Assembly: GCA_037043015.1 (NCBI GenBank)
Contig: CM073321.1
Coordinates: 41,560,420-41,624,419, forward strand
Direction of reading: 5' to 3'
Source: Bryum argenteum
Lineage: Eukaryota > Streptophyta > Bryopsida > Bryales > Bryaceae
Length of the DNA stretch: 64,000 nt
In this document: positions 40,690 to 54,840 of the stretch, piece by piece
Position numbering within the stretch: position 1 is the first letter of the stretch
How the letters are laid out: every line of letters begins with the position of its first letter
Translations under genes and position numbers: made by a program
Notes under the pieces: model-generated
What the model was told of the DNA's origin: nothing
The model's input: the letters and a program-made list of their open reading frames with translations, nothing else
Databases searched by the model: none

Positions 40690-43600
40690 CTATGTTTGGA
40701 TAACGTGAACGGAAGAATTCTGGATAATGTTGGATAGCTCTTCATCTGCTTCAACGGCAATGAGATGGCGGTTCGATCGTGCGCAGGCAATCACGGAAGC
40801 ACCTACATACCAGCAACCAACATCAGAACTACAATATTGAATACTTTGAATGACAGTTCGTATTAGCAACAACTAACCTGTACTAGGGCTCTAGTCAAAG
40901 ACGATTCCCCGCTCGTCTGTGAGAGAATCAATAAAACACTGGATGAAGGAAGGATCCTTCTCTCGCGAGCCACGCCACGGAGTACCATCTTCCTTCTTCC
41001 GAATGGAGTCATTGCTCGCAAAATTGAAGACATGGTCCTCCTCGTCGGGAAGAATGGGCACACCTGCATACTCTTTCGCAACCTGTCTTATGGAGAATCT
41101 GGTGGCGAAAGACTTCCGAACAAAGACCTTAATGTGGAAGTTGTGAGTCTGCAAATTTCAATCCATGACAGAAATTTAAGAAACCGTTGTAAATATTCAT
41201 AAATGATGATTTGAATGTAGAATGAAGACCATACCGTTTTCACGTGAGGGTTCGTCGACGCCATAGGCATGGGATTGTATCCCCACCAATCTCGCACCAT
41301 TCGGAAATCATATGCCTTCGATTCGGCGTCCAGAGCTTTCTCGACTCGACGGTCCTTGGGATGCATTACAAGTATCGCACCCTCGTCTGTCAAGTTGTAG
41401 AAAGCAAAAAAGAACACACTCTCGAAGTAACTCTTCTCTCGCTTGTTCCATGGAGGAATTTCGATGGGCGACACGTCAGGCACGGGTAAGTTCTCGGGAA
41501 CGTCTGCGTAGATTAGGTCAATGCCGGGATGCGGGTGTTTCGTGCCCATCTCCTTACATGGGTACTTCCGGTCCTTGCCAATCTTTGGAAATCCTTAAAA
41601 GTTAGACATGTTATACGCGATGTGTTCCAATGAAAATATAGGTAAGAAAATAAGTTTATAAAAGATGTAAGACATAATACCTTTCTGATGTGGTTGATGA
41701 TGTCCATGACTTGCGTGTCCCAGTCTTTTGTTTCATGAGCTGCCTTTTGGACAGAAGCTCCAATATCCCCTTTTTCCAAGTACATTGGGAGGAGAATAGT
41801 AATCTCAGAAGACAAGCACTGTCCAACCTGCTTCGATTCAAGAAATGGGAGCGTAGCAAACTTCTTTCCGGAGTTGTGGTCAACTGTGAAAGATTGAGGA
41901 GGCGACCCCGCATTCGTAAGAGCGCCTGTAGAAATCTGAGTCAATTGACGACTGCGTCTACCTGCATTGTTGGTCGCTCCATGTGAAGCCTGAGTTAAAT
42001 GAGGTTCTTCTGGATCTGCAATGTCTTGAAGGAGCGGAGCGATATCATCGGCTTCTTGTTCCAGATCAACTACAGGCTCCGCAGCACGGTTTCGTCGTTT
42101 TCTGTTTGCTCGGGTCCTGGGCTGTGCAACCGGTGAAGGTGGTTCAGAGGGTGAGGCGGGTGCACTTGGTAAAATGGAGACGTCTTCGTCGTCATCGTCA
42201 TCGATCCCCATAGGTGCATGGCCAGGTGCGATTGAACGTAGATTCCGAAGCATGTGTCTCTCTTCCTTGTGCACAAAGTTATCGTTGCAGTCAAGGAACC
42301 AACCACCGGTCAGCAACTGTGAGTTGGAGAACAGTCTCTGTTGGGCTTCAGAGAAGATGCTGGATGGATCATTTGAGATGGTAACGTCCTCGAGCTCAGC
42401 CGGAATGGACCATGAAGCCAAGGCTCCTTTGCTGAGAAGCTCTTGTTTCAAGTACCTAGAGTCAAGAAATCGTATTATAAGAATGTAGTGTACTGTACTG
42501 ATTTGAGAAGGAAAATGAAAAAGTAATTGAATACGTACCGGAATAAGAGCCGTTTAATAGTAACCTTGCCACCATTAATCTTACGAATATCGGATCCTTT
42601 TAAGAACTTCGGGATGGCATTTTGAGCGAAGTAGTTGTCGAAGGCCTTTTCCCATAAAAGCAATCTCCATTTCTCAACATAAGCAGATGGCGTTAGTACC
42701 GCATCCGACCATTGAATGTGGATTTTTCCATTATCCACAAGTTGTTGTATTTCACTTTCGAGGGATTGTTGTAACTACAATAAAGTAGACCACGTTAGGA
42801 TGAAGTACATAGTCGATGACGGGAGTATAGTAATGCCAGAAGTTCAGTATCATATACCTGAGCCCAGAGAGAAGCGCGAGGCAGAAATGCCAACAGTGCT
42901 TTATCCTTCATAGGGCGCTCTACTGGGAAGTGGACAGATTGGCGTACATCATTTGGAGCATTCCACCATTGGAGCCACTTTGCCTTAAAATCGATATGGA
43001 CATTGGTGGTGGCAACCATGTGCAAGCGTTCGATTGTCATATCGAGCTTCGGGTTTTGACTGTAGTGGGAATAGATCTGCACATGGAACAAATCGAAGTA
43101 GTGAAATTGAGTATTAATCAAGACTAGTATTGAGTCTCCTTACAAACTAAGTAGACAGTAGTAATTACCTCTTTGTGGAACACTTTGCCAAGTTGGTTAT
43201 TGGCCACAGCAACCATCTTGTCGAACTGTTTGCGACGGATAGATTTGATTTCCGCTTTGATGGCGGCATCCATGGCACTCCAAACTCCTGGTCCCGTTTG
43301 CTTTTCTTTAGGGGTAGTGGCGTAGTAAGTAGCTTCGGCATTATCCGATGCTTTCGCTAACCTCCTCTACATGGCACAAAAGTAGTCGTAAGAAATTGTA
43401 CTGAAGTGTGTACAATATAGCAGTGTTTAGGACGTATTAAGAAGTCTTACCGCATATAAGAACTTGACGAAGACGTCCACTGTGACAGGATACCATGTTT
43501 CTTTTCTTGCTTTAGCTTTCAAGCAAACTTGGTAATCCTCCGGAGTAATGAGATCCTTGAAGTCTTCAAGTTTCAACTTACCGAACTTCCTCATGCGTTG

Positions 43601-44552
43601 CAGCTTTGCACATAAACTATCTTCGACATAGTCATGTTCAGTAGACCTATTGAGGAGCAACAAAGATGAGAATACGTCCAAGTTACAGAGAATTCAAATG
43701 AAATTAATAAAAATAATGTGTCTAGTACTTACCAATTGATGTCGTTCATGGCGTCAAGAAGGAGATTGCTTTCTCCGCGAGCATCGAGTACGATGCAATC
43801 AACTGAGATGTACCATGATGGATCCATACGGTGGTACCTCTCAATGTGACGCATCCACGCCGTCAAACGGTGATTACCTTCGTATACGTAGAAGTATTTG
43901 CCACTGAGATCGTGGAGATCAGGATCTGACATCAAAGTCTTCTCGAACTCGTCATTTGCATCTCTCCATAGCGGATTCTCCCATACACCATCTCCAACAT
44001 CAACTCTTTTTTCTCTTCCTTTTCTATCGAATGGAGATACATACATTACCCGATCTCCTTCGCGGTAACCTTTATTGAACTCATTTTCGAGTTTACGGAC
44101 ATCTTGTTCGGAAATAGGTCGAACTTTTGGGTAACACACCAAACGGCACAATGGAATGAGCATACGTGACTTCTTAACAGGTTTGAAACGGAACCTGTTT
44201 ATAATTGCAATAGAATCACTTTTGTAAATCATTCGCATTTCGTTGGCACTCCAATCTGGGTCTTTGTTCTGAAGGTGAGGAGGCATGTGAACGATGCCCA
44301 CGTTGACACTTCCAGGCATAGGTGACTGTTCGTCAACTGAAAGATCTCGTGATCATCGACATCTTGCGTAGCTTCCGGAAGAGGTTCGGATCCGAGAGGA
44401 CTCTCGCGCGGAACTCTAGAAGACATTCCTTCTACGTTGACACGTGCTTCAAGAACGCTATCTTCACCAATAAGTATTGGAGGAGATGGAGAGTTCTGAG
44501 GCAGTACGGTATCTTCTTCGTCTTCATGAGATCCTAAGGCGGATATTGTCAT
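40690..44552 (-). CDS. ParB/Srx-like plus DNA-methylase-like fusion protein, copy 2 (nine exons)
   Basis: Exons (minus): 44552-43733, 43646-43451, 43366-43169, 43076-42858, 42774-42539, 42455-41681, 41582-41235, 41148-40878, 40802-40690; phases agree at every join. The ParB/Srx core is in exon 1: SRMLIPLCRLVCYPKVRPI, then FYVYEGNHRLTAW, the G-N-HR strand. The middle is helical, with an Asp/Pro-rich linker in exon 6. Exon 7 has DLIYADVPENL, aligned to the DPPY motif IV, then FYNLTDEGAILVMHPKD. Exons 8-9 have DERGIVFD-stop-SPSTG joined across the intron to ASVIACARSNRHLIAVEAD, matching motif I (VLDPF-GSG) and the following acidic strand end. Motif IV before motif I is the beta-class N4/N6 order. 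Defects: an in-frame TAG at 40891-40893 inside motif I and a 1-nt shift near 44340. About 1050 codons. Confidence 0.7.
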
Positions 44553-44692
44553 CTGAGAAATGAGAAAACAAATTACAACATTGGAAAAAACAAATAAGAA
44601 TAAATGAAGAAAGTAATATAATATTAATTCAAATATCAAGCCGTTCACAACGACGAAGAATGTTATAAGTAACAAGTAACGTGATCTTAGAA

Positions 44693-45004
44693 CTATATGG
44701 ATTTGAACTTCGCCGCATGTCGCGGAGAACGTCTGGGTGCAAGTCTAGCTAAAGCTTTCTCTTCGGTATGTCTCGCTTTGGCCTCATTCTTCTTTATTCG
44801 CATGTTAACCGCTTGTGCAAACCGATCAAAGTCATCATGGGAAGAGTGACTGACAGGTGCGGCAAGAGGCGGAGTTTCCGGAACCGACGACAATGGTATA
44901 ACTAAACATCGAGACTCTACGAAAGTCTTGACATCCTTTCTCATAGACGAGAAGCCGCTGTCGGCATCAGATTTCTCCTCCTCAAGAACATCATTGACTA
45001 TGTC
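44693..45004 (-). CDS. C-terminal exon of an unknown gene
   Basis: Open from an acceptor-like GTAATGCAG at about 45005 to TAG at 44693. Acidic start (DVLEEEKSDADSGFSS) and a basic C-terminus (LARLAPRRSPRHAAKFKSI). Upstream lies T-rich intron-like sequence and then satellite, so earlier exons are missing, replaced by the array, or located beyond it. It ends about 140 bp before the start of ParB-like copy 2 on the same strand. No family was recognised. Confidence 0.45.
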   Translation of the reverse strand, partial: DIVNDVLEEEKSDADSGFSSMRKDVKTFVESRCLVIPLSSVPETPPLAAPVSHSSHDDFDRFAQAVNMRIKKNEAKARHTEEKALARLAPRRSPRHAAKFKSI

Positions 45005-45239
45005 CTGCATTACCACGTAGAACACTTAACATAAGTATCAACATCAATTCATATACAATGAACACACAGTAAATACATAGCAACAACAACTAAGCAAAAG
45101 TAACTACTAGTTGAACTATTCACAGTAAACATAAGAGTAGGGTCAGGCAAGGGGTTCAATTGAAAATAAAAGTAACCATTGGAGTGGAAAAATTGCATCA
45201 TATAGGAAAGGTTCAACAGGCAGGGTTTCCAGGCTTGAC
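45005..45239 (-). other. T-rich intron-like flank of the satellite
   Basis: On the minus strand rich in T with no coding pattern, between the satellite edge and the exon at 45004. Confidence 0.4.
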
Positions 45240-48200
45240 CCTGCCAAGGCATTGATACGTGCATAGAGGGGAAGAAAGTCGGTGCCGCAGCTTAGCTGCT
45301 GAGCCACTGCAACATGAAGATGACGAGCAGGATGGCCACTAAGACGATCACAGACAAGAAATGAAAATTCCAAATCACCCACACAGGGGCATACGTACGG
45401 TGCCGCAGCTTAGCTGCTGCGCCTCTGAAACTACGAAGATGACAAGCACGGGGGCACCAAAATGATCAAGAGCAAGAATTAAAAAATCCTATCCCCTCAA
45501 ACGGGCAGACATTCGGTGCCGCACCTTAAACATCCCACTGACAACCACGAAGAAAACCAAAACCAGGGGCACGAAGATGATCAAGAGCAAGAACCTGGCC
45601 CCCCCACCCATATACATTCGGTGCCGCAGCTCAGAGGATCACACAGACAACCACGAAGAAAACCAACACGAGGGGCACGAAGATGATCACGAGCAAGGAT
45701 TCCGGCCACCCCACCCTTATACATTCGGTGCCGCAGCTTACACATCCCACTGACAACCACGCAGAAAACCAAAACCAGGGGCACGAAGATGATCACGAGC
45801 AAGAACCTGGCCCCCCCACCCATATACATTCGGTGCCGCAGCTCAGAGGATCATACAGACAACCACGAAGAAAACCAACACGAGGGGCACGAAGATGATC
45901 ATGAGCAAGGATTCAGGCCCCCCCACCCTTATACATTCGGTGCCGCAGCTTAGAGGATCACACAGACAAGCACAAAGAAAACCAACACGAGGGGCACGAA
46001 GATGATCACGAGCAAGAACCTCGGCCCCCCAACCCAAACATTCGGTGCCGCAGCTTAAACATCCCACATACAACCACGAAGAAAACCAACACGAGGGGCA
46101 CGAAGATGATCACGAGCAACGATTCCGGCCCCCCCACCCTTATACATTCGGTGCCGCAGCTTACACATCCCACTGACAACCACGCGGAAAACCAGCACGA
46201 GGGGCACGAAGATGATCACACGCAAGGATTCCGGCCCCCCCACCCTTATACACTCGGTGCCGCAGCTTACACATCCCACTGACAACCACGAAGTAAACCA
46301 GCACGAGGGGCACGAAGATGATCACGAGCAAGGATTAAGGCCCCTCCACCCCCAAACATTCGGTGCCGCAGCTTAGAGGATCACACAGACAACCACGAAG
46401 AAAACCAACACGAAGGGCACGAAGATGATCACGAGCAAGGATCCCGGCCCCCCCATCCATATACATTCGGTGTCGCAGCTTAGAGGATCACACAGACAAC
46501 CACGATGAAAACCAACACGAGGGGCACGAAGATGATCACGAGCAAGGATTCTGGCCCACCCACCCCCAAACATTCGGTGCCGTAGCTTAGAGGATCACAC
46601 AGACAACCACGAAGAAAACCAACACGAGGGGCACGAAGATGATCACGAGCAAGAACCTCGGCCCCCCGACCCAAACATTCGGTGCCGCAGCTTACACATC
46701 ACACTGACAACCACGCAGAAAACCAACACGAGGGGCACGAAGATGATCACGCGCAAGGATTTTGGCCCCCCAACCCTTATACATTCGGTGCCGTAGCTTA
46801 GAGGATCACACAGACAACCACGATGAAAACCAACACGAGGGGCACGAAGATGATCACGAGCAAGGATTCTGGCCCACCCACCCCCAAACATTCGGTGCCG
46901 TAGCTTAGAGGATCACACAGACAACCACGAAGAAAACCAGCACGAGGGGCACGAAGATGATCACGCGCAAGAACCTCGGCCCCCCAACCCAAACATTCGG
47001 TGCCGCAGCTTACACATCCCACTGACAACCACGAAGAAAACCAACACGAGGGGCACGAAGATGATCACGAGCAAGGATTCCGGCCCCCCACCCCTTATAC
47101 ATTCGGTGCCGTAGCTTACACATCCCACTGACAACCACGCAGAAAACCAGCACGAGGGGCACGAAGATGATCACGCGCAAGGATTCCGGCCCCCCCACCC
47201 TTATACATTCGGTGTCGCAGCTTAGAGGATCACACAGACAAGCACAAAGAAAACCAACACGAGGGGCACGAAGATGATCATGAGCAAGAACCTCGGCCCC
47301 CCAACCCAAACATTCGGTGCCGCAACTTACACATCCCACTGACAACCACGAAGAAAACCAACACGAGGGGCACGAAGATGATCACGCGCAAGGATTCCGG
47401 CCCCCCACCCTTTATACATTCGGTGCCGCAGCTTAGAGGATCACACAGACAACCACGAAGAAAACCTACACGAGGGGCACGAAGATGATCACCAGCAAGG
47501 ATTCCGGCCCCCCCACCCTTATACATTCGGTGCCGCAGCTCACACATCCCACTGACAACCACGAAGAAAACCAACACGAGGGGCACGAAGATGATCACGA
47601 GCAAGGATTCCGGCCCCCCCACCCTTATACATTCGGTGCCGCAGCCTACACATCCCAGTGACAACCACGCAGAAAACCAGCACGAGGGGCACGAAGATGA
47701 TCACGAGCAAGGATTCTGGCCCCCCCACCCTTATACATTCGGTGCCGCAGCTTACACATCGCACTGACAACCACGCAGAAAACCAACACGAGGGGCACGA
47801 AGATGATCACGCGCAAGGATTCTGGCCCCCAACCCATATACATTCGGTGCCGCAGCTTAGAGCATCACACAAACAAGCACAAAGAAAACCAACACGAGGG
47901 GCACGAAGATGATCACGAGCAAGAACCTCGGCCCCACAACCCAAACATTCGGTGCCGCAGCTTACACATCCCACAGACAACCACGAAGTTAACCAACACG
48001 AGGGGCACGAAGATGATCACCAGCAAGGATTCCGGCCCCGCCACCCTTATACATTCGGTGCCGCAGCTCACACATCCCACTAACAACCACGAAGAAAACC
48101 AGCACGAGGGGCACGAAGATGATCACGAGCAATGATCCCGGCCCCCCCATCCTTATACATTCGGTGTCGCAGCTTAGAGGATCACACAGACAACCACGAA

Positions 48201-51200
48201 GAAAACCAACACGAGGGGCACGAAGATGATCACGAGCGAGGATACTGGCCCACCCACCCCCAAACATTCGGTGCCGTAGCTTAGAGGATCACACAGACAA
48301 CCACAAAGAAAACCAACACGAGGGGCACGAAGATGATCACGAGGAAGAACCTCGGCCCCACAACCCAAATATTCGGTGCCGCAGCTTACACATCCCACAG
48401 ACAACCACGAAGAATACCAACACGAGGGGCACGAAGATGATCACGAGCAACGATTCCGGCCCCCCCACCCTTATACATTCGGTGCCGCAGCTTACACATC
48501 CCACTGACAACCACGCAGAAAACCAGCACGAGAGGCACGAAGATGATCACGCGCAAGGATTCCGGCCCCCCCACCCTTATACATTCGGTGCTGCAGCTTA
48601 GAGGATCACACAGACAACCACGTAGAAAACCAGCACGATGGGCACGAAGATGATCACGAGCAAGGATTCTGGCACCCTCACCCACAAACATTCGGTGCCG
48701 CAGCTTAGAGTATCACACAGACACTCACGAAGAAAACCAACACGAGGGGCAAGAAGGTGATCACGAGCGAGGATTCCGGCCCCCTCACCCTTATCTATTC
48801 GGTGCTGCAGCTTACACATCCCACGGACAACCACGAAGAAAACCAGCACGGGGGGCACGAAGATGATCACGAGCAAGGATTCCGGCCCCCCAACCCAAAC
48901 ATTCGGGGCCGCAGCTTACACATCCCACTAACAACCACGCAGAGAACCAGCACGAGGGGCACGAAGATGATCACGCGCAAGGATTCTGGCCCCCCCACCC
49001 TTATACAATCGGTGCGGCAGCTTAGAGGATCACACAGACAACCACGAAGAAAACCAACACGAGGGGCACGAAGATGATCACGAGCAAGAACCTCGGCCCC
49101 CCGACCCAAACATTCGGTGCCGCAGCTTACACATCCCACTGACAACCAAGAAGAAAAGCAACACGAGGGGCACGAAGATGATCTCGAGCAAGGATTCTGG
49201 CCCCCCACCCTTATACATTCGGTGCCGCAGCTTAGAGGATCACACAGACACTCACGAAGAAAACCAACACGAGGGGCAAGAAGGTGATCACGAGCGAGGA
49301 TTCCGGCCCCCCACCCCTTATACATTCGGTGCCGCAGCTTAGAGGATCACACAGACAACCACGAAGAAAACCAGCACGAGGGGCACGAAGATGATCACGA
49401 GCAACGATTCCGGCCCCCCCACCCTTATACATTCGGTGCCGCAGCTTAAACATCCCACTGACAACCACGCAGAAAACCAGCACGAGGGGCACGAAGATGA
49501 TCACGCGCAAGGATTCCGGCCCCCCCACCCTTATACATTCGGTGCTGCAGCTTAGAGGATCACACAGACAACCACGTAGAAAACCAGCACGATGGGCACG
49601 AAGATGATCACGAGCAAGGATTCTGGCACCCTCACCCACAAACATTTGGTGCCGCAGCTTAGAGGATCACACAGACACTCACGAAGAAAACCAACACGAG
49701 GGGCAAGTAGGTGATCACGAGCGAGGATTCCGGCCCCCTCACCCTTATCTATTCGGTGCCGCAGCTTACACATCCCACGGACAACCACGAAGAAATCCAG
49801 CACTAGGGGCACGAAGATGATCACGAGCAAGGATTCCGGCCCCCCAACTCAAACATTCGGGGCCGCAGCTTACACATCGCACTGACAACCACGCAGAAAA
49901 CCAACACGAGGGGCACGAAGATGATCACGCGCAAGGATTCTGGCCCCCCCACCCTTATACAATCGGTGCCGCAGCTTAGAGGATCACACAGACAACCACG
50001 AAGAAAACCAACACGAGGGGCACGAAGATGATCACGAGCAAGAACCTCGGCCCCCCGACCCAAACATTCGGTGCCGCAGCTTACACATCCCACTGACAAC
50101 CACGATGAAAAGCAACACGAGGGGCACGAAGATGATCACGAGCAAGGATTCTGGCCCCCCACCCTTATACATTCGGTGCCGCAGCTTAGAGGATCACACA
50201 GACACTCACGAAGAAAACCAACACGAGGGGCACGAAGATGATCACGAGCAAGGATTCCGGCCTCGCCACCCTTATACATTCGGTGCCGCAGCTTACACAT
50301 CCCTTTGACAACCACGCAGAAAACCAGCAGGAGCGGCACGAAGATGATCACGCGCAAGGATTCTGGCCCCCCCACCTTTATACATTCGGTGCCGCAGCTT
50401 AGAGGATCACACAGACAAGCACAAAGAAAACCAACACGAGGGGCACGAAGATGATCACGAGCAAGATCCTCGGCTCCCCAACCCAAACATTTGGTGCCGC
50501 AGCTAACACATCCCACTGACAACCACGAAGAAAACCAACACGAGGGGCACGAAGAAGATCACGAGAAAGGATTCCGGCCTCCCCACCCTTATACATTCGG
50601 TGCCGCAGCTTAGAGCATCACACAGACAACCACGAAGAAAACCAACACGAAGGGCACGAAGATGATCACAAGCAAGAACCTGGCCCCCCCACCCTTATAT
50701 AATCGGTGCAGCTGCTCAGAGGATCACACAGACAACCACGAAGAAAACCAACACGAGTGGCACGAAGATGATCACGAGCAAGGATTCCGGCCCCCCCACC
50801 CTTATACACTCGGTGCCGCAGCTTACACATCTCACTGACAACCACGAAGAAAACCAGCACAAGGGGCACGAAGATGATCACGAGCAAGGATTCAGGCCCC
50901 CCCACCCCCAAACATTGGGTGCCGCAGCTTAGAGGATCACACAGACAACCACGAAGCAAACCTGCACGAGGGGCACGAAGATGATCACGAGCAAGGATTC
51001 CGGCCCCTCCATCCGTATTCATTCAGTGTCGCAGCTTAGAGGATCACACAGACAACCACGAAGAAAACCAACACGAGGGGCACGAAGATGATCACGAGCA
51101 AGGATTCTGGCCCCCCCACCCTTATACATTCGGTGCCGCAGCTTACACATCCCATTGACAACCACGCAGAAAACCAACACGAGGGGCACGAAGATGATCA

Positions 51201-52723
51201 CGAGCAAGGATTCTGGCCCCCCCACTTCCAAACATTCGGTGCCGCAGCTTAGAGAATCACACAGACACTCACGAAGAAAATCCAGCACGAGGGGCACGGA
51301 GATGATCACGAGCAAGGATTCCTGCCCCCCCAACCTTATACATTCGGTGCCGCAGCTTACACATCCCACTGACAACCACGCAGAAAACCAGCACGAGGGG
51401 CACGAAGATGATCACAAGCAAGGATTCCGGCCCCCCCACCCTTATACATTCGGTGCCGCAGCTTAGAGGATCACACAGACAACCACGAAGAAAACCAGCA
51501 CGAGGGGCACGAAGATGATCACGAGCAAGGATTCCGGCCCCACCACCTTTATACATTCCGTGCCGCAGCTTACACATCCCACTGACAACCGCGAAGAAAA
51601 CCAACACGAGGGGCACGAAGATGATCACGAGCAAGGATTCCGGCACTTCCACCCACAGACATTCGGTGCCGCAGCTAAGAGGATCACACAGACACTCACG
51701 ATGAAAACCAACACGAGGGGCACGAATGTGATCACGAGCGAGGATTCCGGCCCCCCCACGCTTATACATTCGGTGCCGCAGCTTAGAGCATCACACAGAC
51801 AACCACGAAGAAAACCAACACGAGGGGCACGAAGATGATCACGAGCAAGGATTCTGGCCCCCCCACCCTTATACATTCGGTGCCGCAGCTTACACATCCC
51901 ATTGACAACCACGCAGAAAACCAACACGAGGGGCACGAAGATGATCACGAGCAAGGATTCTGGCCCCCCCACCCACAAACATTCGGTGCCGCAGCTTAGA
52001 GAATCACAGAGACACTCACGAAGAAAACCAACACGAGGGGCACGAAGATGATCACGAGCAAGGATTCCGGCCCCCCCACCCTTATACATTCGGTGCTGCA
52101 GCTAAGAGCATCACACAGACAACCCCGAAGAAAACCAACACGAGGGGCACGAAGATGATCACGAGCAAGGATTCTGGCCCCCCACCCCTTATACATTCGG
52201 TGCCGCAGCTTAGAGCATCACACAGACAACCACGAAGAAAACCAACACGAGGGGCACGAAGATGATCACCAGCAAGGATTCCGGCCCCCCACCCTTTATA
52301 CATTCGGTGCCGCAGCTTAGAGGATCACACAGACAACCACGAAGAAAACCAACACGAGGGGCACGAAGATGTTCACCAGCAAGGATTCCGGCCCCCCCAC
52401 CCTTATACATTCGGTGCCGCAGCTCACACATCCCACTGACAACCACGAAGAAAACCAACACGAGGGGCACGAAGATGATCACGAGCAAGGATTCCGGCCC
52501 CCCCACCCTTATACATTCGGTGCCGCAGCTCACACATCCCACTGACAACCACGAAGAAATCCAGCACGAGGGGCACGAAGATGATCACGAGCAAGGATTC
52601 ATGCCCCCCCACCCTTATACATTCGGTGCCGCAGCTGAGAGGATCACACAAGCGACCACGAAGCAAACCTGCACGAGGGGCACGAAGATGATCACGAGGA
52701 AGGATTCCGGCCCCCCCATCCGT

Positions 52724-54840
52724 ATTCATTCGGCATCGCACCTTAGAGGATCACACAGACAACCACAAAGAAAACCAACACGAGGGGCACGAAGATGATC
52801 ACGAGCAAGGATTCTGGCCCACCCACCCCCAAACATTCGGTGCCGTAGCTTAGAGGATCACACAGACAACCACAAAGAAAACCTACACGAGGGGCACGAA
52901 GATGATCACGAGCAAGGATCCCGGCCCCCCAACCCAAACATTCGGTGCCGCAGCTTACACATCCCACTGAAACCCACGAAGAAAACCAGCACGAGGGGCA
53001 CGAAGATGATCACGAGCAAGGATTCCGGCCCCCAGCCCTTATACATTCGCTGCCGCAGCTTACACATCCCAATGCCAACCACGAAGAAACCAACACGAGG
53101 GGCACGAAGATGATCACGAGCAAGGATTCCGGCCCCGCCACCCTTATACATTCGGTGCCGCAGCTTACACATCCCACTGACAACCACGCAGAAAACCAGC
53201 ACGAGGGGCACGAAGATGATCACGAGCAAGGATTCCGGACCCCCCACCCTTATACATTTGGTGCCGCAGCTTAGAGGATCACACAGACAACCACGAAGAA
53301 AACCAGAACAACGGGCACGAAGATGATCACGAGCAAGAACCTCGGCCCCCAACCCAAACATTCGGTGCCGCAGCTTACACATCCCACTGAAATCCACGAA
53401 GAAAACCAACACGAGGGGCACGAAGATGATCACGAGCAACGATTCCGGCCCCCCAACCCTTATACATTCGGTGCCGCAGCTTACACATCCCATTGCCAAC
53501 CACGAAGAAAACCAACACGAGGGGCACGAAGATGATCACGAGCAAGGATTCCGGCCCCGCCACCCTTATACATTCGGTGCCGCAGCTCACACATCCCACT
53601 GACAACCACGCAGAAATCCAGCACGAGGGGCACGAAAATGATCACGAGCAAGGATTCATGCCCCGCCACCCTTATACATTCGGTGCCGCAGCTGAGAGGA
53701 TCACACAAGCGACTACGAAGCAAACCTGCACGAGGGGCACGAAGATGATCACGAGCAAGGATTCCGGCCCCCCCATCCCTATTCATTCGGTATCGCACCT
53801 TAGAGGATCACACAGACAACCACAAAGAAAACCAACACGAGGGGCACGAAGATGATCACGAGCAAGGATTCTGGCCCACCCACCCCCAAACATTCGGTGC
53901 CGTAGCTTAGAGGATCACACAGACAACCACAAAGAAAACCTACACGAGGGGCACGAAGATGATCACGAGCAAGGATCCCGGCCCCCCAACCCAAACATTC
54001 GGTGCCGCAGCTTACACATCCCACTGAAACCCACGAAGAAAACCAGCACGAGGGGCACGAAGATGATCACGAGCAAGGATTCCGCCCTGACCCTTTATAC
54101 ATTATTTTGCCGCGAGCTTACACATCCCATTGCCAACCACGAAGAAAACCAACACGAGGGGCACGAAGATGATCACGAGCAAGGATTCCGGCCCCGCCAC
54201 CCTTATACATTCGGTGCCGCAGCTTACACATCCCACTGACAACCACGCAGAAAACCAGCACGAGGGGCACGAAGATGATCACGAGCAAGGATTCCGGACC
54301 CCCCACCCTTATACATTTGGTGCCGCAGCTTAGAGGATCACACAGACAACCACGAAGAAAACCAGAACAACGGGCACGAAGATGATCACGAGCAAGAACC
54401 TCGGCCCCCAACCCAAACATTCGGTGCCGCAGCTTACACATCCCACTGAAATCCACGAAGAAAACCAACACGAGGGGCACGAAGATGATCACGAGCAACG
54501 ATTCCGGCCCCCCAACCCTTATACATTCGGTGCCGCAGCTTACACATCCCATTGCCAACCACGAAGAAAACCAACACGAGGGGCACGAAGATGATCACGA
54601 GCAAGGATTCCGGCCCCGCCACCCTTATACATTCGGTGCCGCAGCTCACACATCCCACTGACAACCACGCAGAAATCCAGCACGAGGGGCACGAAGATGA
54701 TCACGAGCAAGGATTCCGGACCCCCCACCCTTATACATTTGGTGCCGCAGCTTAGAGGATCACACAGACAACCACGAAGAAAACCAGAACAACGGGAACG
54801 AAGATGATCACGAGCAAGAACCTCGGCCCCCAACCCATAC
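52724..54840. repeat. Higher-order duplication within the satellite, period about 1058 bp
   Basis: A block with rare variants (CATTCGG(C/T)ATCGCACC near 52724 and 53781; CCAGAACAACGGGCACG then CTCGGCCCCCAACCC at 53341 and 54400) occurs twice at a distance of about 1057-1059 bp, ten units long. Shorter copies of part of it recur near 54820 and 55567. Confidence 0.85.
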
